Positions 1-17,539 of a DNA stretch of 64,000 nucleotides are shown one piece after another. This DNA comes from Synchiropus splendidus. Lineage: Eukaryota; Chordata; Actinopteri; Syngnathiformes; Callionymidae. Where the stretch lies: contig NC_071347.1 of NCBI RefSeq assembly GCF_027744825.2, forward strand, positions 23,610,001 through 23,674,000, given 5' to 3'. The position numbers were made by a program, and so were the translations under genes. The notes under the pieces were generated by a model that was given only the letters and a program-made list of their open reading frames with translations, made no database searches and was not told the DNA's origin. Positions within the stretch are counted from its first letter, which is position 1; each line of letters starts with the position of its first letter.

Positions 1-456
1 CCACGCTAGCCGCAGTGCACAAGCCACCTCTACACTAGCCACCGCCACGCTAGCCGCCGTGCACTAGCCGCCTCCACACTAGCCACCGTGCACTAGCCGC
101 CTCAACACTAGCCACCGTGCACTAGCCGCCTCAACACTAGCCACCGTGCACTAGCCACCTCCATGCTAGCCTCTGCACTAGCCGCCTCCGTGCTAGCCAC
201 CTCCATGCTAGGCACTTCCGTGCTAGCCACCTCCACGCTAGCCGCCGTGCACTAGCAGCCTCCGCACTAGCCACCTCCACGCTAGCCACCTCCACGTTAG
301 CCGCCGTGCACTAGCCGCCTCCACACTAGCCACCGTTCACTAGCCACCTCCATGCTAGCCTCCGCACTAGCCGCCTCCATGCTAGCCACCTCCATCCTAG
401 GCACCTCCGTGCTAGCCACCTCCACGCTAGCCGCCGTGCACCAGGCGCCTCCACGC
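1..456. repeat. Minisatellite, CTAGCC-rich unit of about 14-16 bp
   Basis: Tandem degenerate copies of CTAGCCACCTCCACG and CTAGCCGCCGTGCA run from the left edge to about 456. The array may continue outside the window. It lies in intergenic DNA downstream of cbln1. No coding signal is seen. Confidence 0.9.
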
Positions 457-3260
457 TAGCCCAAACGTCACTTGCGACGCCAACACGGCCGCGTCCGTCC
501 TGCTCCGGCTCATGCTAAAGGCTGATAAATCACAGCGGCGGCTCCTTCTTCTTCTTTAACTCCTGGTAATCGACTACATGCGCTTATTTCCCCGGAGGCC
601 CGCGGCTCAGCAACACTGCAGGAATGCATTAAATTCAAGAGTTGTTGACGTGTGCTTAACAGAAAGCAATAACCTGAGAAGGGTCATTTTTTTCTTTCTT
701 TCATTTCCGAGGATGAAGCCCCGGAGCCGCCGCGATTATCCGCTGTTTAACATGGGAATTACATGGCGTGAAGACGGCTCTGACCCGGAGCCGCTGGAGC
801 CAGGCAACGGATGAGGGCTGACTCTCCGGAGGCTCCTCTCCCGACCTCCTTCACCTCTTTTCTTTGTCCCTTAAAGCCATATTTGAATGTTGTGTTGACA
901 AACAAAAGACTCACTCGGCCACGGTCATCGTCACCATGATCCGTCTCCGCCTATTTTCCTTCTCACTTCGGAGGGCTGGAGATAGAAAGCGGTTTGTGAC
1001 GAAGGCATCCTGTACTGTAAAGAAGATGGATCTTGAGTGCGACCCAGAGTTCGGGGTGGAAGTCAGTCATGGGTCTGTTGTGCACATGATGACTCCACCA
1101 GCGTGAATGGCACCGCTGCTGCGGATGACGTGATCCCATCCCCTGCAGACGCTCCTCCTCGTCTCTCCAGCGGCACTTCCCAGTGGATTCTCTGGAGACG
1201 CCTTCAGAGCCTGGTCCTGGTCCCAGAGGCCAGATCATTGACGGTGTTTCCATCGCAGCCATTTGGAGAGTCTGAACGTTCAGGAGTCCGTTTCTGGGCT
1301 CAGAACTGAGACCGTCTGGCTGGTTCTGCCAGAGGAAGTGTGTGTCTCCAGCTGATGACATCATCAAGAATGGACCGTCAGTAAATCAGGGCAGTGGAGA
1401 GGAGGACAGCTGTGGCGCCGGAGGATCTGCCCCGGAGATGGGCCTAGAACCAGTCCCTGTGGAACACCACTTTTTCTTTTCTTTTTTTTCTTTTGTTAGT
1501 AAAAAAAAATACAAATATGTTCATGGTCATTGGGGGACTGTCGGCTCTGTCTAGGTCAGACCTGGGCAAAGTGCGGTCCGGGGGCCCTTTGCCTGTGTCT
1601 TTGCGGCCCTCATGAGGTCAGACTACAACTATACAAAATTGAAGATCTATTATTATAAATATGTTTATATTTCCTTATATTAGCACTTCTTGATATCCCT
1701 GCTTCCATTGAATCTTTAATGGTTCATTTCGTTACTGAAGATTCTTTTTCCCTCACGTTTCTTCTTTTGGCCTGGCGGCCCCTCACAACAGTCACAGTTT
1801 ATAATGTGGCCCTTTAGGACATTTAGCTGCCTACTTCTGGTCTAGATCATTCTCACCAGAGTCACCAACCTTGGAGCTACCTCGAGCTACTCTGTGTGAC
1901 CCAAGCTGCCATTGGGTCAGGACACACTTCTGAAGGCTCCAGAAACAGTGGAGTGGATAAACACGATACGGTGTGACAGAAAAGCAGAAAAAAATCACAC
2001 ATCATCTGATGGTTATAACATGAAAATGTGTATTATTTATTATTCTTATGATGCTGTTTGTGCGCTCTGGGCACCGTGTTGGCGCCCCCTGGTTTACTCT
2101 GACCCCGGGCGACCCCCAGGTCACGCTCCAGGGACAGGGGCTGCTGGTTTGATTCCCTGCCCGGCGGCTGGGGCCCTGTGGGGCCAGTGCTCTGACGCGG
2201 GAATCTCCGTCCTCTCCACCAGACTAAAGGGCGGATGAGAAGCCTGATGGTCATAATTGGACGGCGAGGAGGCGCCCCCGGCTCCGGACACTTCATTAAG
2301 CAGCGGCTGCTCTGTTACCGCAGCAACGCCCGGGGATCCACGTGTCATGTGACTATTGTTAATGGGGAGACGCAGGAGAGGACAGACTCATTGAGCCTCT
2401 CCAATTATCATCTGCTGGGCTGGTGGCCTGGGGGGGGGGGCGTGTCCTCCTGACATGCAGCGGAGCGGCGGCTCAAGCTGGAGGCCGGCTGGCGAGTGGC
2501 GGGACGGCGGAGGGCCGATGATGACATCCTGCTCTTAATTGCTGCTCTCCCGCCGTGACCCGCGCCTTCTTCGCGATTAGCATTAGCGGCTCTAACGCCC
2601 GCCCTAATTGGCTGTCACGCCGCGCGCAGAGCGCTGAGCCACTTCCTCAGTATAATCATGTTTACACGCCGGCGCCGGGCGCCAGCCTGCGGCCTCCGTC
2701 TCCGTCCGCTTGTTTGGGGAGCAATTTAGTGTAAAATAGCCGATGATGGTCTCCATCACCGAGAGAGAGAAAGTGACGAGCTCAGCGCAAAATGGCCGCG
2801 GTTGGGACGGCGGCGCTCGGCCAGGACGCCGTGACGTCAGCCAGGACCAGTTCCACTTGCTTCGCCGCTTGTTTACGCGCAGCTTGGCCTCAGTTTATCA
2901 CTGTAATTGGACAAGATTAAAGGCGTATCACACGCCGAGCGGTGGCGAGTCGGAGGCCCTGGTGCGAGCGGCTGCTCCTCCCTCATCATCATCACCATGA
3001 CAAGGCGCCTCAACAGTCAAACTGCACTTTTCTCCCAGCGTCGCCGAGTCCTCCGATTAAAAGCGTCTTCATTGGAAGGCGCACTGACCGGAGGGCGACT
3101 CGCTCAAACACACGCCTTATTTACCGGCGGCGTTCATTTCCATTCCAAGCACAGCGAGGACCATGGAAGGGGCGGGGGGGGAGGGGGGCACTTGAGAAGT
3201 CTGCACACTGTGAAGTAGACCTGACATTCTTCTCCTCTAATTGTGTTTTCTTCTTCTCTT
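457..3260. other. Intergenic region with possible conserved noncoding blocks
   Basis: No gene is recognised. Stretches near 500-790 and 2500-2960 have a complex, non-repetitive composition with many TAATT, ATTA and GATAA-like motifs set in GC-rich DNA. That is the look of vertebrate developmental enhancers, but conservation cannot be tested here. Short open frames in this stretch have no family resemblance. Confidence 0.35.
1555..1850. mobile_element. Decayed hAT-like nonautonomous transposon fragment
   Basis: The segment opens with a phrase resembling GACCTGGGCAAAGTGCGG followed by CCGGGGGCC, typical of the ends of hAT-type short elements in vertebrates. It ends with further GGCGGCCC / GTGGCCC motifs, and the middle is AT-rich. 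Ends and family are inferred from memory of such elements. Confidence 0.4.
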
Positions 3261-3268
3261 TTCCTGGA

Positions 3269-3310
3269 TGGAGTGTGTGTGTGTGTGTGAGTGTGTGTGT
3301 GTGTGCGCGC
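3269..3310. repeat. GT microsatellite
   Basis: An imperfect (GT)n tract, followed after 3340 by non-repetitive DNA containing CCAATTAGG and ATTCATGGATCAG that could be a conserved block (about 3340-3480). Confidence 0.85.
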
Positions 3311-4034
3311 GCCGAGACACTCTGATTCATCTCTCGGTGTGTGTACTGCAACAGTGTGTGTGTTTTGCCAATTAGGCGCTCAATGACAGGACATGTGGTG
3401 AAGCCGCTCGCCGGGCTATTCATGGATCAGCAGTTATGGAAGGAAATTTCAAAATACCAACTGGATACACACACAAACACAGCGCGCACACACTCTCATT
3501 TGAATGCCCGGCGCTTGCGTCCCAAACAGCAGTTAATCTGTCGACTCACGTTTAGCTCGCCGCTAACTTTGATTCCTCTGACACGCTCACCTCCTGCGGC
3601 CCCTCGGTGGGAGGAGCTTGTGGGCTTCGTCTGCGGATAGCGACCGCACGCCGACGGCACCATCCACGCGCGGTGTTTCAGAGTCACCTGGGCTCCCACA
3701 GCGTGGACACGCTCTCCCAACACAGACGCTAGGAACTGAGGTCGCCACGCCTGACGATGGGCCGTTACTTTTGGTGGTCACCGCTGTTACCATGGCGACA
3801 GAAGACCTGAAAACCCAAGGATTGTCCCCGTACAATCATGACTAGTGGACTTGTCAAAGATGCAGAGTTTCTCTGCTGCGGTTCTACCAGTGGACGTGGT
3901 GTGTTCAGCTCCAGGGAGAGTCTCAGAACATGGAGGTTTGGATCAGACTTCTGATCCGATCTCACTGGTAGAGCAGAGGCCTTCAGACCGGTCCTGCGTG
4001 TCCAGGTGTCTCACACACACAGGCCTCTTGTTTT

Positions 4035-4219
4035 TATCTTTGGTGAGGACCTCCTCTCCTGGCCACCACCCTTCCCCCAGCCCCTCCCCCTGAACACATG
4101 GCTCACCAGAACCAGGACCATGGACCAGACTGAGACCCAGTTATTTTGAGGTTCGAACCCTCAAATTGAGGCCTATCCTTGGGCATGTTTCCAAGAATTG
4201 GTCCCCACAAGTAAGGACA
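4035..4219 (+). mobile_element. MITE-like element, copy 1 (near full length)
   Basis: This is one of about twenty related copies in the window. The shared order is: GTGAGGACC, CCTCTCCTGGCCA, CACCCTTTCCCCAGCC, CACATGGCTCACC, ACCAGACTGAGACCCAGT, a TTTTAACCCTCAAA-type block, AGGCTTAACC, and finally GGTCCCCACAAGG. The two ends are inverted versions of each other (TCCTTGTGAGGACC versus GGTCCTCACAAGGA), and the whole is about 190 bp with no coding capacity. That fits a miniature inverted-repeat DNA element. The transposase source is not visible. Confidence 0.65.
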
Positions 4220-7200
4220 AACAGTGAGTCCAGAAGGGTGGAGGGCTCAGTGCCGGCCGCAGCTTCGCACCTGTACAGCAGCACTGATCCACCTGGAGCT
4301 GCTGTGTGACGCCATTCAAATCCTGCTTTCAAACATCCACCTAAAGAGGTTTTGTTCCACACCACACTTTCTAATTGAAGTGTACAAGCTCAAGTGTGTG
4401 TGTGTGTGTGTGTGTGGAGCCCTTCACCATGACACTGAACTAGTATCTTAGCAACAGGTGTTGAGGGACGTTGGTGTTTAGTGACGTGTGTGTGTGTGTC
4501 GTCTTCCACTTGTCTCTTCTCTGATGGTTAGAAAATGAGAGAAAGAAGCAGCCGCCCACAGACGCAGGGAGGGACCTGAGCTTGGAGAGCCACACTCCAC
4601 GACCCCAGCCTCCGGGAGCAGCAGCTGAAGGACAGTTAGACCTGGGGCCGCCGCTCGCCGGGCGCCTGCAGGGTGACCTGGGTCCTCAGAGCCGGAGGTG
4701 ACGGCCAGCTGAGGGGGGACCGAGTCGTCCAGCAAACCTCCCCCCTCCGCCATACTGAGGCCCTGTCTGGTGCTGACCCAGGCCAGTGGAGGACCAAGTC
4801 ATCTGGGCTGGACATGCCCTCATCATCTTCTGTCTGCTCCTTCAGAAAACAAGTCAAACATGGGAGAAAACTCTTGGCTGTTCACGAGGCTGGTGACCTT
4901 GATCAGGACGACTGGGTCCCGAACCTCGTCCACTTCTCACTGACGTCCAGTAGAACCGGGCAGGTGTCCATCCACTGGTGTTCTGGCTGTGAGGAGGTCC
5001 AGGGAGGGATGGAGTGGACTGGGCCCCGCTCCTTCAGTCCTGCTCCCACCTGTGAGCCTCGCCTGCTCTCGCTGCTCACACCTTCTTCATGCCTGAACAT
5101 GACGTCCCTTCTGGCGTGTTCGTGTTCCCTTCCCTCTGTAGATTAGACTTTCCTCTCCTCTGACTTTGGCCTGTGATGTGTCTGCTGCTGCTGCAGCAAC
5201 ACGTGTGACTGCTGGGCCTCCAGCCTCCTGCTCTTCCAACAGCATGTGTTTCATCTGCAGGTGATCAGAGGCAGTTTGACAGTGATTTTCAGGTCTGGAG
5301 GACTCACTCCAGCGTGGAGACGCGGCTCCCACTTCTCAAGGTCAAGCTCTGGCTGCCTAGCAGCTCCAGGGTCAGGTGGATCACTCCTTCACTGTCCCAC
5401 CAGCCAGGAGCAGGTTGAAGGTCACCATCAGAGAAGGTCATCACCAGGCAGGACTGGGAGGAACATTGTGGAGAAGTAAGAGGAGCTGATCAACACCACC
5501 GACCACGACTGTGTGGTGAGGAGGAAGCCTTGATGCCAGATGTTCAGATGGAGAACCCTCTCCAGGAGGAGGGTGGGCGTGAAGAGCAGACGTCACCAGA
5601 GAGGTGTGAGTGGAGCTGGTCCTGGTGCCTGCAGTGGTGGAGGGCAGCAGGATGGGCTCTCAGAGGAAGAACATCCGCGGCGTCTCCTCCACCAGGAGGA
5701 TCTTCACCGTCTCCTCCACCGACGGTCTCCTGGTGACCGTCGCTCCACGTACAGCTCGTCTCAGCGCTGCAGTGAGCTGTCAGTGTTTATTACCTTCCCG
5801 TCTCTGTCTGTGGTCCAAAGTCCCACATCACCTGGGCTCATAAAGCAAAACCAACACTGGTGACACCACCGTGTCACACACACTTCCTGCTGCAGTTCAC
5901 ATTTAAAGAGCCCTCTCCGGCTCGCTCTGGTCCAACCGCGCCCGCCGGACCTCCAGCACCAACACCTGAGGACGGCCGAGCCTCGGCCCCGCCCACCTGG
6001 CTGAGACCGTCCCGCGTCCGCGCCACGGTGGGGACAGGTGGGATCAGACCCTGCTGTAAACAGGGAGCTTTGTGAGCTCTTTCCTTCAGCGATCCGACGT
6101 CACTCGCTTCACATCACGACAGACGTCGATAAGTTTGTGTTTAAAAGCTGCTGCAGCAGCCGTGTGAGTGAGTGAGTGAGTGAGTGAGTGAGTGAGTGAC
6201 GAGGCTTAAGATACAGGCCGTCGCCGCTGGGAGGAGGTGTCATGCGAGCCAGGAGCCGAGTGAGCTTTGGATGGAGGTCAGAGTTCAGCCTCCCCGGGGA
6301 GGACTTTGCTGATCTAAACCTTATTTATCCTTCTGACAGATGAAGAAAAGACTCTCCATCTGAGGTGTGTGTGTGTGTGCCGCATGCATAACATGGACTA
6401 AAAATAAATTGCTGAATCAAACCCAGTTGTCAGCGCTTTCCTGACTTTGAGTGGGAGCAGAGCAGAGGCAGCATCCACTCTCTTGTTTCTCTGTGATCTC
6501 CGTCACGTCTCTCTCGCGCTAAATCAAATGACTCTCAAAGGCCAGCGACCCCGGCCGACCTGCGGCGGGGAAGAGAAGAGGACCAGTAAACACAGGAGTC
6601 AGGCGCGCGCTCAGCTCACACTCCAGATAGTGTTGCGCAGAAATGGCTGGTCCAGAGGCCAGCGCGGCTGAGACCAGAGCTGCTGAGGAGTCAGCGGCCC
6701 GCTGACCAGAGGAGGAGGCAGGTTCATGTCCTCACCAGCAGAGGTGTCGCTGAGTTGGCTCACCTGCTCTGACGCTGACCCGGCATCGCCCCCGAGCTCC
6801 GCAGGTCGGTGGAGAAAGAACCGAATGAACTGGTGACCTCTGACAGCTGCAGCACACACGGACTGGGCCCAAAGTTGGAGTGAGCTGGAGGTCAGCTGAC
6901 CCGAACCCCCTGGTAGACCAGGCCACCCTGGACGTCTTCTTCCGTGAGCGGAGGTTGCAGGACTCACTGGGCTCAGATCGACTCACCATCATGAGTGGGG
7001 AGAACACAACCCTGGAGGAGGTGGAGCTTTCACCACGGTGGCATGAGACCAGTTGCTTCGAAGGCACCCTCTGACCCTGAGTTCAGGCCCAGGCCAGGCC
7101 TGCCCCCGGGGTGAAGGAGGGCTGTGGACTCCAGGACCAAGGTGCTGAAGCACTAACTGGATTGTGCAGGTGTTCTGGTCGGCAAAAATGGGAACGCCCC

Positions 7201-7849
7201 CTTTGGTCTGGGGGCGGAGCTAAGGTGAGTGGCGAGCCAAGGTGGCAGCACAAACACTTCAACTTCAAATCTGATTGGTTAACGTGCCTCCAGTTCAGAC
7301 TCAGCTGGCTCCCCTGCTCCATCCTGTCGCGCAACAGTCGGAGTGTGAACTTCCCCACGCGGTGTGAACCAGCCTTGAAACTGTGAGTTTCCCCAGACGC
7401 ACTGGACTTTCTAGGCAGCAGTGCTCTGCTCCAGAGCTGGTGGCAGGGAGACAGCATCTCTGAGGGGCCGCAGCTGGACGACAGGTCAGTTGAAAATGTG
7501 CTGAGCAAGAGAAGCCTCCATCTGCTCGGGACCTCCCCACACAGTGAGAGGGGGAAGGCTCCTGCGGTGCAGACTGGTGAGGACTCTGACTCCAGGAGAA
7601 GAGGTGGCGAGGGGCGGAACCGCAGCAGAGCGGAAGAACCGCTGAGGAAACCAGAGCCAGAGAGAGAAGGTGGATGTTGGCTGGTTACTCTCCCTGCGGA
7701 GCTCATTAGTCTGGAGAGGAACAAACCACCAAACCTCAACACTTCAGTGGGAGAATTCAACAGATTCCAGCAGTGAAGGAGTGAAGCAGCAGCAGCAGAG
7801 AGGACAAGTGGAGGAACCGCCTCTCTATCACACACGCACACGCTGGTCT
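4220..7849. other. Intergenic region without recognisable genes
   Basis: I see only short GT tracts (about 4393-4415 and 4485-4499), a GTGA tetranucleotide tract and anonymous sequence. Open frames here are short and unrelated to known families. Confidence 0.5.
6164..6199. repeat. GTGA tetranucleotide microsatellite
   Basis: About nine uninterrupted copies of GTGA. Confidence 0.9.
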
Positions 7850-7959
7850 CACGGTCCCGGTGAGGACCCCTCCTGGCCGGCACCCTTTCCCCAGCCATCC
7901 AAAACACAAACCTGAGCCAGGTTGTGAGGGTGCGACGAACATGTCCCCGCAAGTATAGC
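7850..7959 (+). mobile_element. MITE-like element, internally deleted copy
   Basis: GGTGAGGACC, TCCTGGCC and CACCCTTTCCCCAGCC blocks are followed after a deletion by an end block ATGTCCCCGCAAGTATAG. It has the same family order as the copy at 4035-4219. Confidence 0.5.
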
Positions 7960-8019
7960 CAGTGCAGGAACCCACACACGCACAAGAAAGGAGGAGAGCA
8001 GGCTGAAGGTTGGTTGAAA

Positions 8020-9805
8020 AAAAACAAAAGTACAGTACATTTTATTCATTTCATAAGAGCAACTAAAAAAGTAGAGTCAATTCATCGCTTGGTTGATAAA
8101 TCAGAAACCTCCGTCCGTCTAAATATTCACACGTATCTTACAGCGGGTTATATCGGAACAGAAAAGCTTCTCCATGAGATCAGCGGGTGCTTTTCCTGGT
8201 TGGAAGTGACGGAAGTGAATAAGAAGCGAGATACTTGGTCAGCAGCAGCAGCCCAGATGTCCACACACGATCACTAGTTATAGTAGTTTTCTCTTATAGA
8301 ACACTCAGGTACAGAATATACAGAGATAATAGGTTCAGTCCTCCACGTGTCTCACGTCTCCGGGACGCCACGGGGCCGAGGAGCGGGGCCTCCGCTGGCC
8401 GCGAGCGTCTGCATACACAGGGAGGCGGCTCAGAGCAGGACAGGAGTGGCAGCAGAAGATGAGGCTGAGAGGAACCTGACGGACGGCAGCTCAGAAGCTT
8501 CACAGCCGATGGCTTGGGTCGCAGCCGCCGCTCACTCACACGACCTATTGCTCTGTGGCGCAGCAGAGGTACCAGCTCTGGGGGGTCCGGTCCTGGGCGA
8601 GGGCTGAGGGAGACCAGAGGAGGCGGGAGCAGAGCGTCAGGACCGTGGGCAGAGCGACTCCACCGCCGCACCAACACCAGGGTTTCGTCTCCGAGAGGTT
8701 TGAAGACGGCAGCCAGGTTCCCAGTTTCCACAACACCATCAGCCGGTAGCATTAGCCCGTGGCTAGCAGCTGGCGCTGGTGAGAGCCTTCCTGTCGCGCC
8801 ACCACAGGGATGAACACATGACTTCAGTTCCGCTGGCCTCGACTCTGATACTGACAATAAGTCTGGACCACTTGGACGAGCGAACAGAGGCGAACACCCC
8901 AGCGTCAGGACCAGATGTGTGCCACTGGATTCTCCCAAACTTTCTCACTGGACGGCACTTCCCACACACCAAACATCTCTAGACCGTGTTCGTTACGCAG
9001 GTCGTGTCTACCTCCTGGCCTGAGGTGGCCGTGGCACATGTCAGCCAATCACGATGCGTTTGTCGTCAGACCAGGAAGTAGAACATTGGCTGCGTGACAA
9101 GCACGTCGCTGGCTGATGTTCGGTGTGTGGAAAGTTTTTGACCCGAGGTCCTGCCTGGACACATCCGGTACCGGCACCGGCGTCGCAGAGTGACGGCTGG
9201 GACGGACGGACGGGCTGCCATGTTGGTGAGCAGGAAGTGCCGGACACACTGATCTGGAGGGTGGGATTCCTGAGCCGCATGTTCGGCCATGTTTGTAGTC
9301 CTCGCTGCTGCTCGGCGGCCAGGTTAGCATTAGCACGTCAAATGTTTCGAGATTCACAAGACATAAGAGACACAACAGGTCCCCTTCAGGGAGCCGAGTC
9401 GGATCATGCAGTTTCCGTGGTTAAGTCTTGGATACACGAGTCGCCAGAGTTGGTTGGGTTGGATATGGTTGCACTGGAACGGTGGTTATCAGGGGCGCGA
9501 CTCCCCTGGCACGGTGGCGTGGCGTGGCGTGGCGTGTCGGACCCGGACCAGCACCCGGGCAGAAACATTCCTGGGAGCTGCAGTGGTGACGGGGTGAGGG
9601 GAGACTTACACTGGCACGTGATGAGCGGCGGGAGGAAAAGGCGGATGGAGTGATGAAAGGAAGTGAAGAAGCTGGCCGTTCCACTCGCGCTCTCTCACGC
9701 TCGGGTTGGAAGGTGACGGCCGTCCTCGACCCTCTGTTCTCGTCCCTCAGCCTGCTCCTCCAGCCAGCTTTGCTTCCTCTTGTTCCACCCTCCTCGTCCT
9801 CCCCT
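8020..9805 (-). other. cbln1: Likely cbln1 3' untranslated region
   Basis: The segment follows the cbln1 stop codon directly. A minus-strand AATAAA lies at 8041-8046 (read as tttatt on the plus strand), followed on the minus strand by a T-rich stretch. The AT-rich, non-repetitive block around 8030-8350 fits a 3' end. Length and end point are inferred; transcript data would settle them. Confidence 0.35.
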
Positions 9806-14380
<4,575 letters not shown>

Positions 14381-14875
14381 GCTCTCTCTCCCTCCTTCCC
14401 TCTGTCTCTCTCTCTCTCCCTCCTTCCCTCTGTCTCTCTCTCCCTCTCTCTCACTCTCTCTCCCTCCTTCCCTCTGTCTCTCTCTCTCTCTCTCCCTCCT
14501 TCCCTCTGTCTCTCTCTTTCTCTCTCCCTCCTTCCCTCTGTCTCTCTCTCTCTCCCTCCTTCCCTCTGTCTCTCTCTCCCTCTCTCTCACTCTCTCTCCC
14601 TCCTTCCCTCTGTCTCTCTCTCTCTCTCTCCCTCCTTCCCTCTGTCTCTCTCTCTCTCTCTCTCCCTCCTTCCCTCTGTCTCTCTCTCTCTCTCTCCCTC
14701 CTTCCCTCTGTCTCTCTCTCTCTCTCTCCCTCCTTCCCTCTGTCTCTCTGTCTCTCTGTCTCTCTCTCTCACTCTCTCTCCCTCCTTCCCTCTGTCTCTC
14801 TGTCTCTCTGTCTCTCTCTCTCACTCTCTCTCTCTCCTTCCCTCTGTCTCTCTCTGTCTCTCTCTATCTCTATCT

Positions 14876-14907
<32 letters not shown>

Positions 14908-15848
14908 CCCTCCTTCCCTCTGTCTCTCTCTTTCTCTCTCCCTCCTTCCCTCTGTCTCTCTCTCTATCTCCCTCCTTCCCTCTGTCTCTCTCTGTCTCTC
15001 TCTCTCCCTCCTTCCCTCTGTCTCTCTCTCTCTCCCTCTCTCTGTCTATCTCTCTCTCCCTCCTTCCCTCTGTCTCTCTGTCTCTCTCTCTCTCTCCCTC
15101 TGTCTCTCTCTCTCCCTCCTTCCCTCTGTCTCTCTCTTTCTCTCTCCCTCCTTCCCTCTGTCTCTTTCTCTCTCTTTCTCCCTTCTTCCCTCTGTCTCTC
15201 TCACTCTCTCTCTCTCTTTCCCTCTGTCTCTCTCCCTCTCTCTGCCTATCTCTCTCTCCCTCCTTCCCTCTGTCTCTCTCTTTCTCTCTCCCTCCTTCCC
15301 TCTGTCTCTCTCTCTCTCTCTCCCTCCTTCCCTCTGTCTCTTTCTCCCTCCTTCCCTCTGTCTCTCTGTCTCTCTCTCCCTCTCTCTCACTCTCTCTCCC
15401 TCCTTCCCTCTGTCTCTCTCACTCTCTCTCTCTCCTTCCCTCTGTCTCTCTCCGTCTCTCTCTATCTCTATCTCTCTCTCCCTCTTTCCCTCTCCCTCTC
15501 TCTCTCTCCCTCCTTCCCTCTCTCTCTTTCTCTCTCTCTCTCCCTCCTTCCCTCTGTCTCTCTCCCTCCCTCTCTCTCTCTCTCTCCCTCCTTCCCTCTC
15601 TCTCTCTCCTTCCCTCTGTCTCTCTCCGTCTCTCTCTATCTCTATCTCTCTCTCCCTCTTTCCCTCTCCCTCTCTCTCTCTCCCTCCTTCCCTCTCTCTC
15701 TTTCTCTCTCTCTCTCCCTCCTTCCCTCTGTCTCTCCCCCTCCCTCTCTCTCTCCCTCTCTCTCTCCCTCTCTCTCTCTCTCCCTCCTTCCCTCTGTCTC
15801 TCTCCTTCTGTCTCTCTCTCTCCCGCTCTCTTTCCATCTCTCTCTCTC
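14381..15848. repeat. 1.47-kb CT-rich (polypyrimidine) minisatellite
   Basis: The plus strand is almost entirely C and T with rare G or A. It is built from variants of TCTCTCTCCC, TCCTTCCCTCTG and GTCTCTCT. Internal larger duplications are visible; for example TCCGTCTC followed by TATCTCTATC recurs 174 bp apart near 15451 and 15625. It starts about 390 bp upstream of the cbln1 start codon. Open frames rich in Arg, Glu and Gly are translations of the repeat. Confidence 0.95.
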
Positions 15849-17298
15849 CGGTTCCACAGATCAAGTGGATTCAACGCTGATCCCAGAGGAAGCTGGGACT
15901 GAAGTTGAAGAACCAAAGTTGCACGGTGGAACTACAGTCCTGACACTTGACCCGACTTCACAGTCGTGAGACCCTCAGCTGCTTCCTCTTCCATTCTCCT
16001 GAGACTCGTGTCACCAAACCCAGAAGAACTGGACCCGGTCGCTGGTCGTGACTGGACCCAAGGGAGACTCGGACAAGGCAGAGTTCAGTGATCAACGTTG
16101 ATTCACCACGATACAAACAATCACAGAAGGACGGACCAGGCGGAGGAACCAAGGAGAGGTAACGGGAACAAGCGGAGCTGGAGCAAACACAGGAAAGAGA
16201 GAGCAGAGGCCTCCGAGGCGGCTGGCAGAGGTGAACAAAAGTGAACAATGTTCAACAATAATGGACAATCTGACACCACAGACTGGAACCAGGAAGTGTT
16301 GGAAGCTGAGGAGGTGCTGAGGAGGTGACTGGTTCCAGCTGGGTGCCATTACCTACCCACACAGGACAAACAGGAAATAAAAAAGTGAGAGAGCTGAGAG
16401 GCCAGAAGACGGCTCTGGACCCAGGCTGGAGACTCGTGGTGACAAGCTCAAGCTCACAGACAGTTGAGACCATCAAAGCCACCTCACATTCAGGGTTGGA
16501 ACTCCAGCGTCAATAACAGCGCTGTCCACGCCGCGTCGACCAGTCTCACGTGAGTGTCGCCACTCCAAACAAATATGGCGCCCGTGACGGCCCCAGCTCC
16601 AGGAAGGCGTGAGGATCTGTGCGTTCCGATCTGATGCGCCACGGGCAGGAGTGACCACGTCACAACCCCTGAAGGTCTTCTGACGTCCCACCATGAGCCT
16701 GCAGAACTGGACCAAGGAGCCCAGGCTCGGAACCGTGGAACCGTTGAGGCTGGACTGGTGCCCAGTGTCGCCGCTGCAGCACACGTCCTGGGGTCACTGT
16801 GTTGCCATGGCAGCCGTGGCTGTTTAGACAGACCTTTGCCACATCTGTTCGGACTGGACAGACGGTGTGTGTGAGACAGGTGCGCAGTAGTGTGTGAGTC
16901 CCTGCTCCAGCTCCTGCTGCGGTGACACTCACTGTGGCCCCCTGCAGTGGCGGAGGACGCGCTGCCGCCCGCGAGCTCCTCGGACCGACGGACCACCGTG
17001 TGACCAAACGTCGCCGACGGCTCTTCTGCGCCGGGGCCCACAGGAAGCGTGAAGCCAACCTGTGCGTGTCGTCGCTCTGGCAACACACTTCCTGTCGGGT
17101 GGAAGATAAAAATACGACACGCAGGAAACAAAGAGGCTTGTTTTAATTAGCTCAAGAGGAGAGAAGAACAAGTCACCCACTCACACCAGACGTGCTCCCA
17201 CAAACACGCCGGAGCAGGTGCTCCAGTTTGCTCCCACACAATGTGTGTGTGTGTGTGTGTGCGTGCACTTGTTTGTCTGCCCAGCCACACCAGGTTCA
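15849..17298. other. Intergenic region upstream of cbln1
   Basis: No gene, known repeat or RNA gene is recognised. Only a GT tract at about 17241-17260 stands out. Confidence 0.45.
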
Positions 17299-17352
17299 GG
17301 TTCCATTTGAGGATGAAGACGCGAAAATAGCCGGTCCCCACAAGAATAGCTA
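17299..17352 (-). mobile_element. MITE-like element, end fragment
   Basis: TTTGAGGATGAAGACG followed by AAAATAG and CCGGTCCCCACAAGAATAG resembles the distal end of the family described at 4035-4219. Confidence 0.4.
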
Positions 17353-17539
17353 TACAAACAAGCGTGTGATGGACTGCTGACCCGCCCTGGCGTCACACGA
17401 CACGCTCTGAGGGTCAGCGAGCGGCGGAGGCAGTCCAGAGACGCTCGCCGGCCCTCGGCAGTTGGCAGCGGCGGAACAGGCCGCCGCCGCCGCGCCAGCT
17501 CCGCTAACATGTGCCGGGGTCACGGGGAGCCACGGAGGA

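Noticed and set aside
7083..8027. 314-codon minus-strand open frame
   Set aside because: Chance open frame in GC-rich DNA with no recognisable domain. It overlaps a MITE-like fragment and the presumed end of the cbln1 transcript.
8294..8938. 214-codon minus-strand open frame
   Set aside because: No homology or composition of a known protein. It lies in the presumed cbln1 3' UTR.
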